Origin: Acinetobacter populi | GTDB lineage: Bacteria > Pseudomonadota > Gammaproteobacteria > Pseudomonadales > Moraxellaceae | Reading direction: 5' to 3' | NCBI RefSeq assembly: GCF_002174125.1 | Contig: NZ_NEXX01000004.1 | Coordinates: 124,001-188,000, forward strand | DNA length: 64,000 nt | In this document: positions 19,076 to 28,081 of the stretch, piece by piece | Layout: each line of letters starts with the position of its first letter | Position numbering within the stretch: the first letter of the stretch is position 1 | Made by a program: the position numbers and the translations under genes | The notes under the pieces: generated by a model | What the model was told of the DNA's origin: nothing | Database searches by the model: none | What the model saw: the letters and a program-made list of their open reading frames with translations, nothing else

Positions 19076-20281
19076 CTAAATTAAGTTATTCATATTCACA
19101 ATGGGTAACATCACTGCAATCACAATGACTAACACGATTGCTGCCATAAATACCAGCATTAATGGTTCAAGTAAAGCCAATAACGTCGTAATGGTTGAGG
19201 TCACTTCACGATCCTGCATATCCGATGCCCGTTGTAACATACGATCCAGCTCACCGGAACTTTCACCACTTCGAATCATTTGTACCATCATCGGTGGGAA
19301 ATAACCTGATTTCTCCAGCTGACTGGCCAGATTGCCACCTTCGGTCACTTTTTCTGCGGCGATATTGACTGCATCCCGTATCACCCAGTTCGAACTGACC
19401 GCTGCACCGATTTTTAAGGCATCCACCAACGGTACACCAGATTGCGTCAGGATCGATAAAGTACTGGCAAAACGTGCTGCATTTATACCACGAGATAATT
19501 TACCAATTAATGGCAATTTGAGGATTAAACGATCAAGTGTGTAATGTCCTGCACTGGTTCTTAGAAATCTAGTGAGTAAAAACAGAAATATCACACTCAG
19601 CACAAGCATATAGGGCCAAAATGTACGAATAACATCACTACTGACCATCAGGACTTGTGTGATCCAGGGCAAAGCCTGTTTGGTATTGGCAAAGACCTTG
19701 ACAATATCAGGGACAACATAAGTCATTAATCCCATGATGATAGCAAAAGACATCAGCATCAGAATGATCGGGTAAATCATTGCACCCTGCACTTTCTTTT
19801 GCATGGCATAACGATTTTCGGTGTAGTCTGCCAGTTGATCAAGAATAAGATCCAGATGTCCTGACCGCTCGCCTGCGGCAATGGTCGCGATATATAAAGA
19901 AGGAAAGCTTGAGCTTTGCTGTAAGGCCTGTGCCAGCGAATGTCCTTCCAGTACTTTTGATCGCACAGACATAAGCAGACTTTGTACATGCCGTTTTTCG
20001 CTTTGCTTGGCAACCGCACGAATAGCTTCTTCCAATGGAATACTGGCCGCAATCAACACCGAAAGTTGTCTGGTCATTAATGCCAGATCATAAGCACTCA
20101 GCGTTTTCTGGAAAAAACCGAATTTTGTAGATTTATTTTGATCAAGAACAGGTTCGACCTGAATCGGGGTAAGCTGTTGATCACGCAATTGCTGGCGAAT
20201 CTGACGCGCAGAATCGCCATCCATCAACCCTTTATGTTGTTTGCCATTTGCGTCAATTGCAGAATACTGATAGGCAGGCAT
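19076..20281 (-). CDS. gspF: Type II secretion system inner-membrane protein GspF
   Basis: 401 residues from the ATG at 20281 (a GTG immediately upstream is the alternative). It contains two GspF repeats: the N-terminal cytoplasmic region with YQYSAIDANGKQHKG, the ALMTRQLSVLIAASIPLEEAI segment and its second copy RFASTLSILTQSGVPLVDAL, and three membrane spans. GspF is the platform protein contacting the GspE ATPase. It lies upstream of gspG on the same strand. Confidence 0.93.
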   Translation of the reverse strand: MPAYQYSAIDANGKQHKGLMDGDSARQIRQQLRDQQLTPIQVEPVLDQNKSTKFGFFQKTLSAYDLALMTRQLSVLIAASIPLEEAIRAVAKQSEKRHVQSLLMSVRSKVLEGHSLAQALQQSSSFPSLYIATIAAGERSGHLDLILDQLADYTENRYAMQKKVQGAMIYPIILMLMSFAIIMGLMTYVVPDIVKVFANTKQALPWITQVLMVSSDVIRTFWPYMLVLSVIFLFLLTRFLRTSAGHYTLDRLILKLPLIGKLSRGINAARFASTLSILTQSGVPLVDALKIGAAVSSNWVIRDAVNIAAEKVTEGGNLASQLEKSGYFPPMMVQMIRSGESSGELDRMLQRASDMQDREVTSTITTLLALLEPLMLVFMAAIVLVIVIAVMLPIVNMNNLI

Positions 20282-20456
20282 CACTTACTCAAAAAATTAA
20301 TCAGAAAAATATGGACATTATTATCATATTTGAATGATATATTGATTAAAATTCCATACGATGTAACGATTATTGCGATAACACATTGTTAGATTTAAGC
20401 ATAACTGACGAATCATTTTTTCGCTATGATTGTTTTTTAAATTGGATAAAGCATTT

Positions 20457-22691
20457 ATGACAACAACCGTACAAGATCATCCCTACCGCATTCGTGTAGC
20501 GATTGCCGTATTTATTTTTGATCTGATCGAGTATGAAGTCACGCCTGAACAATTTGAACAAGCCACTATTGGCGCAAGGGTTGCCGTACCCTTTATGAAT
20601 AAAAAAATGATCGGCATTATTGTCGAAAAAATTGATTGTCACGTTGCCTTTACCCAGCCGTTTAAACTCAAACCGATTATCAAATTATTTAAAGAGCCGG
20701 CGTTGTTTGATCAGCAATGTCTGCACGTTTTAAGCTGGGCTGCTCACTACTATCAGTCGCCCATTGGAGAGGTGATCCTAACCGCCTTACCAAATATTTT
20801 AAGACAGGGTCGTCCATATCACTTATTGTCCTATTACTGGAAAATACTCGAACCTCATAATGAAGCTGGTGATGAAATTAAGCTGCCAAAAGCTGGCAGT
20901 AAACTTTATGCGGCCTATCAATCCATAAAATTGCATAAAAAAGGTGCTTCCGAATCAATTTTAAATATGTCTGGTGTCAGCACCAATCAATTAAAACAAC
21001 TGGAAAAGCGCGGTTTGGTTGAGCATTTTATGCAACCGATCGATTTTAGTCCGACGCCCATGCAACTGGCACAAATGCCCCTTGATGCCAATGCCGAGCA
21101 AGACATCGCCATAAAAAAAATACGCAAGGCACTCGGTAAATATGAGAGTTTCCTACTCGATGGAATCACCGGCAGTGGTAAAACAGAAGTCTATTTACAG
21201 GCAATCCAGACTGCACTGGAACGCAATAAACAAGTGCTGGTGCTGGTGCCGGAAATCGGTTTAACACCGCAAACTGTAGAGCGCTTTAAGGCACGTTTTC
21301 TGACAGATACCATTCTTTTGCACTCCGGCCTGACCGATTCACAGCGCTTACAGGCATGGCAACAGGCACAAACCGGTAAAGCCAGTATTATTCTCGGTAC
21401 ACGACTGGCAATTTTCTGTCCCTTGCCACGTTTGGGACTGATTATTCTGGATGAAGAACATGATTTATCCTATAAACAGCAGGATATGTTCCGTTATCAT
21501 GCCCGCGATGTGGCGCTGTATCGTGCCTTTAAACAACAATGTCCGGTTGTTCTGGGTTCGGCCACACCAAGTTTTGAAAGTCTGTATCTGGTTCAACAAC
21601 AAAAAATGACCCATCTCAGACTTAAACATCGTGCCGGAACAGCCAAACCGCCAAGCTTTAAACTAATCGATTTAAAATCTGCGGAAAAACAGCATGGTCT
21701 GGCAAAAAGCTTAATTGAGACCATCAGACAACAGCTGGAAAAAGGTCAACAAGTACTGGTGTTCATTAATCGTCGGGGCTATGCACCTGTGTTAATGTGT
21801 ACCAGTTGTGGCTGGCAAGCCGACTGTCCGCGTTGTGATGCACATTTAACCCTGCATTATCATCCTCGGGCACAATTGCAATGCCATCATTGCGATTTAA
21901 TACAACCTATACCAACCAGCTGCCCGTCCTGTCAGTCCACAGAATTAAAACCAATTGGTAGCGGAACTGCACGTATCGAGGAGCATTTACAGGAATTATT
22001 TCCGGACTATCCAATTTTTCGGGTTGATCGTGATACCACCATGCAATCAAACAGTTGGGAGAAAGTCTACCAGCGTGCCTATCGTTCAGGCGCAGCCATA
22101 TTTTTGGGCACACAAATGCTGGCAAAAGGACACCATTTTCCCTATGTCAGTTTAGTCACAATTTTGGATATTGATGCAGGCCTGATGAGTGTCGATTTTC
22201 GGGCACCGGAACGTACTGCCCAATTGATCATGCAAGTCGCTGGACGTGCTGGCCGGGGACAAGTGGCTGGACAAGTATTATTGCAAAGTTACCGTCCTGA
22301 TCATCCATTATTACAAACCTTGATTCATGAAGGTTATGCTGCCTTCGCAGAAAAATCTCTGGCTGAACGTAAAATTGCCCAACTGCCACCTTATCGCTAT
22401 GCAGCATTAATCCGTGCAGAAAGCCAAAACGATCTGTTTAATCTGGAATTTCTACAGATGGCCGCACAAATATGGCCAAACTTTGGCAATACCGAGGTTG
22501 AATTCTGGGGTCCGATTCCTGCACCAATGCAGCGTAAGGCTGGTTCCTATCGTGCACATTTACTCATGTTGTGTAGTTCAAGAGTCGCTTTACAACAACA
22601 AATCAGCTTGTGGTGGCAATGGCTATTTAAACAACCCCGTAAATTTGAATTACGCATTATTATTGATATTGATCCACAGGAATTAAGTTAA
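20457..22691 (+). CDS. priA: Primosomal replication protein N' (PriA helicase)
   Basis: 744 residues from ATG 20457; a TTG at 20430 is possible but the ATG has GGAT upstream and gives the usual N-terminus. It carries Walker A GITGSGKTE, DEEH box ILDEEHDLSYKQ, and a zinc-binding region with paired cysteines (CTSCGWQADCPRC, CHHCDL, CPSCQS). PriA reloads the replisome at stalled forks with 3'-5' helicase activity. Length matches E. coli PriA (732). Single gene, divergent from gspF. Confidence 0.95.
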   Translation: MTTTVQDHPYRIRVAIAVFIFDLIEYEVTPEQFEQATIGARVAVPFMNKKMIGIIVEKIDCHVAFTQPFKLKPIIKLFKEPALFDQQCLHVLSWAAHYYQSPIGEVILTALPNILRQGRPYHLLSYYWKILEPHNEAGDEIKLPKAGSKLYAAYQSIKLHKKGASESILNMSGVSTNQLKQLEKRGLVEHFMQPIDFSPTPMQLAQMPLDANAEQDIAIKKIRKALGKYESFLLDGITGSGKTEVYLQAIQTALERNKQVLVLVPEIGLTPQTVERFKARFLTDTILLHSGLTDSQRLQAWQQAQTGKASIILGTRLAIFCPLPRLGLIILDEEHDLSYKQQDMFRYHARDVALYRAFKQQCPVVLGSATPSFESLYLVQQQKMTHLRLKHRAGTAKPPSFKLIDLKSAEKQHGLAKSLIETIRQQLEKGQQVLVFINRRGYAPVLMCTSCGWQADCPRCDAHLTLHYHPRAQLQCHHCDLIQPIPTSCPSCQSTELKPIGSGTARIEEHLQELFPDYPIFRVDRDTTMQSNSWEKVYQRAYRSGAAIFLGTQMLAKGHHFPYVSLVTILDIDAGLMSVDFRAPERTAQLIMQVAGRAGRGQVAGQVLLQSYRPDHPLLQTLIHEGYAAFAEKSLAERKIAQLPPYRYAALIRAESQNDLFNLEFLQMAAQIWPNFGNTEVEFWGPIPAPMQRKAGSYRAHLLMLCSSRVALQQQISLWWQWLFKQPRKFELRIIIDIDPQELS

Positions 22692-22843
22692 TCCAAAAAA
22701 TACAACAGTTAATAAACAAATTTTCATAAAAATATACAATAAATATCAATAAAAAATAATTTTTTATATATTTTTCAATGTATTAATTTTGGCATAAAAA
22801 ATGCCATAGCATCATACCATTTAATATTCAGGGTATTTTACAT

Positions 22844-23599
22844 ATGCTATTTTTTAAAAATCAAATCAATTCTATGATTAAATCAGGATTATTTCTTTCT
22901 ACATCATTATTCAGTATATTAAGTTATGCAGATGTTTCTGGAAATATTGGTGTCGTTAGTGATTATTATGCCAGGGGATTAGATCAAACTGGTGGCGTCA
23001 GTGTTCAAGGAAATATTGATTATAACAATGCTTCAGGATTTTACCTCGGCAGTTTTTCTTCAAACATCAAATGGTATGATAAGACTGGTGATGGCGTATT
23101 TGACAGTGATGTTGAATGGGATTTTTATACTGGCTATGCTAATAAAATTACGGATAAACTCGGCTATGATCTTAACCTTAGTTATATTACGTTTCTCAAT
23201 GCATCTAAATATAATTTTATTGAAGGTTCTGCTAGTTTAAATTATCAGATTGATGGTAGTGTACCCACTAATCTGAGTGCCAGAGTCTATTTCTCACCTG
23301 ATCGTAATGGCTATTTGCCTTCCCCAAAAACACAGGATGAATCTGCATGGTATGTCACAACTCAAGCAGATATTCAATTAAAATCCGATCTGATTTTAAC
23401 CCCTCAAGTTGGCTACGTTTTTGGTGATGCACTGGATCAAAAAAAGGTCGGTGGCATGGATAAGTTTATCAATTATTCGCTAAGTTTAAATAAACAGTTT
23501 AAAGAAGGTTTTTCTGCCAAATTTTCTTATGTTGGTATTGATCTCGATGGTCATGATAATAAAATTATTCTGGGTTTAAATAAATCATTTTCATTCTAA
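22844..23599 (+). CDS. TorF family putative porin
   Basis: 251 residues. A signal peptide ends at SYA-D around residue 29. The mature part is an antiparallel beta-barrel with alternating aromatic and hydrophobic residues, beginning VSGNIGVVSDYYARGLDQTGG, the hallmark of the TIGR02001/TorF family, and ending with a phenylalanine (KSFSF), as expected for outer-membrane insertion. Substrate unknown. AGGG lies ten bases before the ATG at 22844; an ATG 30 bp later would still keep the signal peptide. Single gene. Confidence 0.82.
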   Translation: MLFFKNQINSMIKSGLFLSTSLFSILSYADVSGNIGVVSDYYARGLDQTGGVSVQGNIDYNNASGFYLGSFSSNIKWYDKTGDGVFDSDVEWDFYTGYANKITDKLGYDLNLSYITFLNASKYNFIEGSASLNYQIDGSVPTNLSARVYFSPDRNGYLPSPKTQDESAWYVTTQADIQLKSDLILTPQVGYVFGDALDQKKVGGMDKFINYSLSLNKQFKEGFSAKFSYVGIDLDGHDNKIILGLNKSFSF

Positions 23600-23610
23600 T
23601 CCAAATACTA

Positions 23611-23644
23611 AAATAGCCTATTATGAATATAGGCTATTTATATT
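23611..23644. terminator. Bidirectional terminator between the TorF-type porin gene and sfnB
   Basis: Stem AAATAGCCTAT / ATAGGCTATTT (23611-23621, 23629-23639). A second hairpin, CCAAATAT / ATATTTGG, follows at 23654-23677, close to the sfnB stop. Confidence 0.72.
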
Positions 23645-23691
23645 AAATAAACACCAAATATCTTTTTTAATATTTGGCATTAAATCACTGC

Positions 23692-24915
23692 TTATAACCA
23701 TGCATGCCGTTCTGGTTGAATATCATTCAGGAAAAAATTACCAACGATATAATATTTCCAGCGCACCGGATCATGTAAGGTATGGGTACGTGCATTGCGC
23801 CAGTGACGATCTAGATTGTGTTCTGCCAATGTTGAACGAGTGCCAGCCAGTTCAAATAATTTATTACTCGCCAAAATTGCAATTTCGGTGGTTAAGATTT
23901 TAGCCTGTGCCACCAGAATAGAAGCCTGTGCCGAATTGTGTTCAGTTTGCTCCTTAATCGCAAGATCAACCTGATCCGCAGCCAGATCCAGAACCGCCTC
24001 GGCTGCCAGCAATCGGGTTTTTAAATCGCCAATTGCCGCAATGCTAAAGTGATCTTCGGTCGCACTTTCCTGTTTGGCATCAATCCATGGCCGAGTATAG
24101 TGTTTGACGTAATTGATGGTTTCTTCAATCGCAGCGCGAGCCAAACCTGCATCAATTGCAGCCTGTAGAATTTGTGAAATTGCACCTGTTGGTGTTGGAT
24201 TGGTAAAGGAGTTGATCGGTACAACATACTGTGCAGGAACCCGCACGTTTTCAATAATCACTGTCCCACTGGCTGTGGTTTTCTGACCAAAGCTAGACCA
24301 GTCATTGACGATAGTCAAACCTTCGGTTTCTCTTGGGGTAAATGCCAGATAAACATTGCCCTCATCATCTACGGTAACAATCGGAATCCACTGTGCCAGT
24401 AATGCCCCTGTAGAAAAGAATTTCTTGCCATTTACAATATAGTCATCACCCTCTTTTCTAATTTTGGTCTGAAAGTCAGCGACATGCTTATTGCCGATTT
24501 CCGAAAAAGCATTACCAAAACGATTGCCTTGTAATACCAAGTCATAAAAAAACTGTTTTTGCTGTTCAGAACCATCAAAAATCAGCGTATCCAAAATCGC
24601 GACATGATTTTGTGGAATCTGTCCAAGCGAACCATCGGCTGACGAAATGGTTTTAAACACTTCCACCACAGTACGATAGGAAGCACCAATACCACCATAT
24701 TCTTTTGGTACTCGAATTGCCCATAAACCACTTTGTGAATATTCATTTAATTCATCAATTGGTAATTGTCTATTTTGGTCACGTTCAGCCGCCCCCTGTT
24801 TAAATTTTTCGGCCAGTTGTTTGGCAATCTCGATTGCTTCTGCTTCGGATTGAATACGGTGTGCAGTCTGTTTTGGTGTGGACTGAATATATTGATCAAT
24901 ATTTAAGTTACCCAT
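23692..24915 (-). CDS. sfnB: SfnB family sulfur-acquisition oxidoreductase (acyl-CoA dehydrogenase fold)
   Basis: 407 residues of acyl-CoA dehydrogenase fold. It belongs to the branch that includes SfnB and DszC, FMNH2- or FAD-dependent oxygenases of sulfur compounds, rather than fatty-acid dehydrogenases. Visible blocks are LWAIRVPKEYGGIGASYRTV, GNAFSEIGNK, VNGKKFFSTGALLAQW and the C-terminal LDRHWRNARTHTLHDPVRWKYY. It lies divergently from a Met-type importer. A sigma-54 -24/-12 element at 25010-25025 lies 95 bp before the start, with an activator palindrome 82 bp further upstream, so it is probably a sulfur-starvation gene. Exact substrate unknown. Confidence 0.82.
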   Translation of the reverse strand: MGNLNIDQYIQSTPKQTAHRIQSEAEAIEIAKQLAEKFKQGAAERDQNRQLPIDELNEYSQSGLWAIRVPKEYGGIGASYRTVVEVFKTISSADGSLGQIPQNHVAILDTLIFDGSEQQKQFFYDLVLQGNRFGNAFSEIGNKHVADFQTKIRKEGDDYIVNGKKFFSTGALLAQWIPIVTVDDEGNVYLAFTPRETEGLTIVNDWSSFGQKTTASGTVIIENVRVPAQYVVPINSFTNPTPTGAISQILQAAIDAGLARAAIEETINYVKHYTRPWIDAKQESATEDHFSIAAIGDLKTRLLAAEAVLDLAADQVDLAIKEQTEHNSAQASILVAQAKILTTEIAILASNKLFELAGTRSTLAEHNLDRHWRNARTHTLHDPVRWKYYIVGNFFLNDIQPERHAWL

Positions 24916-25009
24916 ATATTTGCTCTCTTATTTAAAATACATTATTAAAGTTTTCTAATGCTGCCATTAGAAAATGTCTTCACCTTTCTAAGGTTATTTA
25001 CGCTTATAG

Positions 25010-25025
25010 TGCATTAGCCATGCCA
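25010..25025 (-). promoter_or_regulatory. Sigma-54 -24/-12 promoter for sfnB
   Basis: On the minus strand: TGGCATG, four bases, ATGCA. GG and GC are separated by exactly 10 bases, as sigma-54 requires. It lies 95 bp upstream of the sfnB ATG, 82 bp from the palindrome at 25108. Confidence 0.72.
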
Positions 25026-25107
25026 AATATAAGCCATTGAATAATAAGTTTTTATTATAAAAATATATGCTTAGACTGTACTTTTTTTATCAATCCTGAT
25101 GATTGAC

Positions 25108-25123
25108 TGTTGCCGCAGAAACA
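25108..25123. promoter_or_regulatory. Activator palindrome, SfnR-type (imperfect)
   Basis: TGTTG, six bases, AAACA: one mismatch from TGTTG-N6-CAACA. It is 82 bp upstream of the sfnB -24 element. Confidence 0.6.
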
Positions 25124-25166
25124 ATGTTAAAACCCAATGGCAGTAACGCCCTTGGAGAACAACAAG

Positions 25167-25182
25167 TGTTGTTCACTCAACA
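25167..25182. promoter_or_regulatory. Activator palindrome, SfnR-type
   Basis: TGTTG, six bases, CAACA, perfect arms. It is 84 bp upstream of the plus-strand -24 element at 25267, on the side facing the met-type operon. Confidence 0.7.
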
Positions 25183-25266
25183 GTGATTAAACATTTATGA
25201 CAACAATAAAAGGATAAATTGATTTAAGAATAAATACAACCAATTGAAAATATTATAAAAAATTAT

Positions 25267-25282
25267 TGGCATGGTTTCCGCA
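25267..25282 (+). promoter_or_regulatory. Sigma-54 -24/-12 promoter for the met-type operon
   Basis: TGGCATG, four bases, CCGCA; GG and GC are 10 bases apart. It shares TGGCATGG with the sfnB promoter. It overlaps an in-frame ATG at 25271, which would therefore not be transcribed from here; this supports the ABC ATPase starting at 25334. Confidence 0.65.
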
Positions 25283-25333
25283 TTAACAAACCAATATCAG
25301 ATTATTTTTGAATTTTCTCCTTGGTGCCAACAT

Positions 25334-26350
25334 ATGCTACAAATCGAACATCTTTATAAAAATTATCAAAATCCTGCAATAGAACAAATCCAAGTATTAA
25401 AGGATATCAATCTATATGTGGCCAAAAAGTCTATTACCGCAGTGTTAGGTCCGAGTGGATCAGGAAAGTCCACACTGTCTAAATGTGTCAGTTTATTAGA
25501 ACGACCCAGTCAAGGCAGCATTAAAGTTGATGGTTTAGATTTAACACATCTGTCCGAAAAAGAATTAAGCACTCATCGGCGAAATATTGGAGTGATCTTT
25601 CAATCGTCCTCTTTGCTTGGCCGTCGTACAGTGGCAGAAAATATTGCTTTACCCTTACATTATCTCGGCGTGACGGATCAGGCCATTGCTAAACGGGTAC
25701 AGGAATTATTGGAAAATGTCGGCTTATCAGATCGTGCACACCATTATCCAAGTCAACTCTCTGGCGGACAAAAACAGCGTGTCGGTATTGCACGCGCCTT
25801 AGCACTTAAACCCAAAATTTTACTAGCAGATGAAGCGACCTCCGGGCTAGATCCCGAAACAACCCAGTCTATTCTCAACTTGATTAGCCGTTTAAAAGAC
25901 GAATTGGAACTCTCTGTCATGTTGATCACACACGAAATGGATGTGGTTCGTCAAGTTGCAGATCAGGTTGCAGTACTCAATGCCGGTCAAATCATAGAAC
26001 AAGGTGCATTACAGCAACTCATTCTTAATCCTGACTCAACGATTGGCAAACAATTATTACCCTTAAAACACCCTCAGCATCTTGCTGCCGATTTGACCCT
26101 GCTGGAAGTATTGTATTCGCATGCAAGTGATCAGGAACAGTCTTGGTTAAATGATTTTTCACAACAGTTTAATCAGGGTGTTCAGTTACTTGCAGCAAAT
26201 ATTGAAGAAATATCCGACGCCACCGTGGCCCGTGCGTTAATTGGCTTTAAAGGTATTGATAGCGATCAAGCCATCAGATTCTTAAAGGCTCACCACATAC
26301 AAGCCAAAGTCTATCAGACGAGAGCGAATAACAGTCAAACCTGTCATTAA
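25334..26350 (+). CDS. metN: Methionine-type ABC transporter ATP-binding protein (MetN-like)
   Basis: 338 residues from ATG 25334. The frame is open from 25271, but that ATG lies inside the sigma-54 promoter, and 25334 gives the usual MLQIEHLYKNYQ start. Walker A GPSGSGKST spans residues 39-47; the ABC signature LSGGQKQR and Walker B ILLADEATSGLD follow. A C-terminal NIL/ACT-like domain (after about residue 260) is typical of MetN and senses substrate. It powers import with the permease 57 bp downstream. The sulfur-gene context suggests a sulfur compound such as a methionine derivative rather than methionine itself. Confidence 0.88.
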   Translation: MLQIEHLYKNYQNPAIEQIQVLKDINLYVAKKSITAVLGPSGSGKSTLSKCVSLLERPSQGSIKVDGLDLTHLSEKELSTHRRNIGVIFQSSSLLGRRTVAENIALPLHYLGVTDQAIAKRVQELLENVGLSDRAHHYPSQLSGGQKQRVGIARALALKPKILLADEATSGLDPETTQSILNLISRLKDELELSVMLITHEMDVVRQVADQVAVLNAGQIIEQGALQQLILNPDSTIGKQLLPLKHPQHLAADLTLLEVLYSHASDQEQSWLNDFSQQFNQGVQLLAANIEEISDATVARALIGFKGIDSDQAIRFLKAHHIQAKVYQTRANNSQTCH

Positions 26351-26407
26351 GATCAAAATATATGACGATACAAGCAGCAAACACAATAAATAAACCATGA
26401 GAATCAT

Positions 26408-27106
26408 ATGAGTGAAAATCGTTTACCAGACATTACATTTAATCAAAACACGCCGTGGTCTGAAGTGCCAGAGATGTTACTGCCTGCCTATTTGGAAACA
26501 TGGATAATGGTTGGAATTGTGATGACACTGGTCATTATTATCGGTGGTTTTGTGGGTGTACTTTTATTCAATAGCTCGAAAAAAGGTCTTTTTCCCCATC
26601 GTTCACTTCATGACGTATTAAGCATATTGGTTAATATCGGGCGATCTTTACCTTTTCTGGTCTTAATGGCAGCGATTATCCCCTTCACCAAATGGCTCAC
26701 GGGCACCACAATTGGTATTCCTGCGGCCGTGGTACCCATGACCATTGCAGGCATTCCATTTTTTGCGCGCTTGGTTGAAAACGCCTTGCGTGAATTACCC
26801 GAAGAAGTCACTGCTGTAGGTCGTGTTTCAGGTGGATCAAATCTGCAAATTATTCAATCGGTACAACTATCCGAAGCTCTCCCCAGTTTAATTTCGGCAG
26901 CAACACTCAACACCATCACCATGATCGAATATTCAGCCATTGCCGGCACTATTGGTGCAGGTGGTATCGGTTATCTGGCAGTGGTTTACGGCTATCAGCG
27001 CTTTGATCATCACATCATGATTGCCACAATTATTACCCTCATTATCACCATTCAACTGGTACAACTGGTCGGTCAAAAACTAAGCCAATGGGCAACACGA
27101 CCATGA
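26408..27106 (+). CDS. metI: Methionine-type ABC transporter permease (MetI-like)
   Basis: 232 residues with five or six membrane segments and the MetI-type coupling (EAA) region around LREVPEEV-like sequence (here LRELPEEVTAVGRVSGGS). GRSLPFLVLMAAIIPFTKWLTGTTIG-type residues match the D-methionine permease family. It forms the membrane channel with the ATPase before it and the binding protein after it (55 bp). The first about 40 residues are an N-terminal extension with a proline-rich start (NRLPDITFNQNTPWSEVP). Confidence 0.88.
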   Translation: MSENRLPDITFNQNTPWSEVPEMLLPAYLETWIMVGIVMTLVIIIGGFVGVLLFNSSKKGLFPHRSLHDVLSILVNIGRSLPFLVLMAAIIPFTKWLTGTTIGIPAAVVPMTIAGIPFFARLVENALRELPEEVTAVGRVSGGSNLQIIQSVQLSEALPSLISAATLNTITMIEYSAIAGTIGAGGIGYLAVVYGYQRFDHHIMIATIITLIITIQLVQLVGQKLSQWATRP

Positions 27107-27161
27107 GCATTTTAATAATTTCCAATCTGAAACAAGATGAAATAAACTTGAGGACTCTCCC

Positions 27162-28043
27162 ATGAGTAATACCCCTACTGATTTTGAATTAAAAAAATCC
27201 AGCAAAAAACCCTTACTGATCGGCATCGCGATTCTTATCATTGTGATTCTAATCGCAGTGTTTAGCCTTAAAAAAAATCAACACAGCAGTGATTTTGGTG
27301 ATGTTCTTAAAGTTCATTTTGAACCTGCGATGGCAGGAGAACAACGTATCATTGAATTTGTTAGTCAAAATATTGCACCCGATTACGGTATAAAAATTGA
27401 AGCAGTTGGCTTACAAGATCCGGTACAGGCTAATCGTGCGGTAAACGATGGCCAATATGCCGGAACAATTTATCAGCATCAATGGTGGTTAAAACAAGTC
27501 GTTGATGCAAATGATTTTAAGCTCACGCCAACCGTTGAAGTCTTTCAATGGGCCTTTGGCATTTATTCTGATCGTTATAAAAACTTTGCTGATCTACCAA
27601 ATGGTGCAACGATTATTGTTCCCAATGATGGTGCCAATCAGGGACAGGCATTATGGTTATTACAACGTATCGGTGCAATTGGCTTAAATCCAGCCATCGA
27701 ACCTCGGGTGGCAAAACTACGTGATATTCAGGACAATCCAAAAAATTTCATTTTTAAAGAACTTGATTTACTGTCATTACCTCGTGTACTGGACTCCGTA
27801 GATGCTGCGATTGGTTATGTCCTACAATTTGATGCCGGTAAAGTTCCGCGAAGTAAAGGTATATTATTTCCACCTGCACCAAAAACATTTGCATCTCGAT
27901 TAGTGGTTGCAACCGAACATTTAAAAAACCCACAGATTATTAAATTACAACAAGCCTTTGCAGATCCACGTCTAGATGAATATTTACGGACTACCAATGA
28001 TCCTCTAGTCAAAAATGTGTTAACGCCTGTATCTGCCGAATAA
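27162..28043 (+). CDS. NlpA/MetQ-like ABC substrate-binding protein
   Basis: 293 residues. It is anchored by an N-terminal membrane segment (PLLIGIAILIIVILIAVFSL, residues 19-38) instead of a lipobox cysteine, which is unusual for MetQ. The mature domain fits the NLPA lipoprotein-2 family: VHFEPAMAGEQRIIEFVSQ, TIYQHQWWLKQVVD and VPNDGANQGQALWLLQRIG. It would deliver its ligand to the permease. In the same transcript as a DszA-type monooxygenase, it may carry an organosulfur ligand. Context and family support this; ligand identity is inference. Confidence 0.82.
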   Translation: MSNTPTDFELKKSSKKPLLIGIAILIIVILIAVFSLKKNQHSSDFGDVLKVHFEPAMAGEQRIIEFVSQNIAPDYGIKIEAVGLQDPVQANRAVNDGQYAGTIYQHQWWLKQVVDANDFKLTPTVEVFQWAFGIYSDRYKNFADLPNGATIIVPNDGANQGQALWLLQRIGAIGLNPAIEPRVAKLRDIQDNPKNFIFKELDLLSLPRVLDSVDAAIGYVLQFDAGKVPRSKGILFPPAPKTFASRLVVATEHLKNPQIIKLQQAFADPRLDEYLRTTNDPLVKNVLTPVSAE

Positions 28044-28081
28044 TCCCATTGAAAAATCAATCAAAAATAGAGGAAATAATC

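Larger units (their letters stand above)
24916..25333. promoter_or_regulatory. Divergent sulfur-starvation promoter region (sfnB / met-type operon)
   Basis: A 418-bp region holding two divergent sigma-54 elements (25010-25025 minus; 25267-25282 plus) and two activator palindromes (25108-25123; 25167-25182). Each promoter has a palindrome 82-84 bp from its -24 side, so the region is arranged as two back-to-back enhancer-promoter units. Confidence 0.7.

Noticed and set aside
25271..25333. Extra N-terminal codons for the MetN-like ATPase
   Set aside because: They overlap a sigma-54 promoter, and the family start is at 25334.
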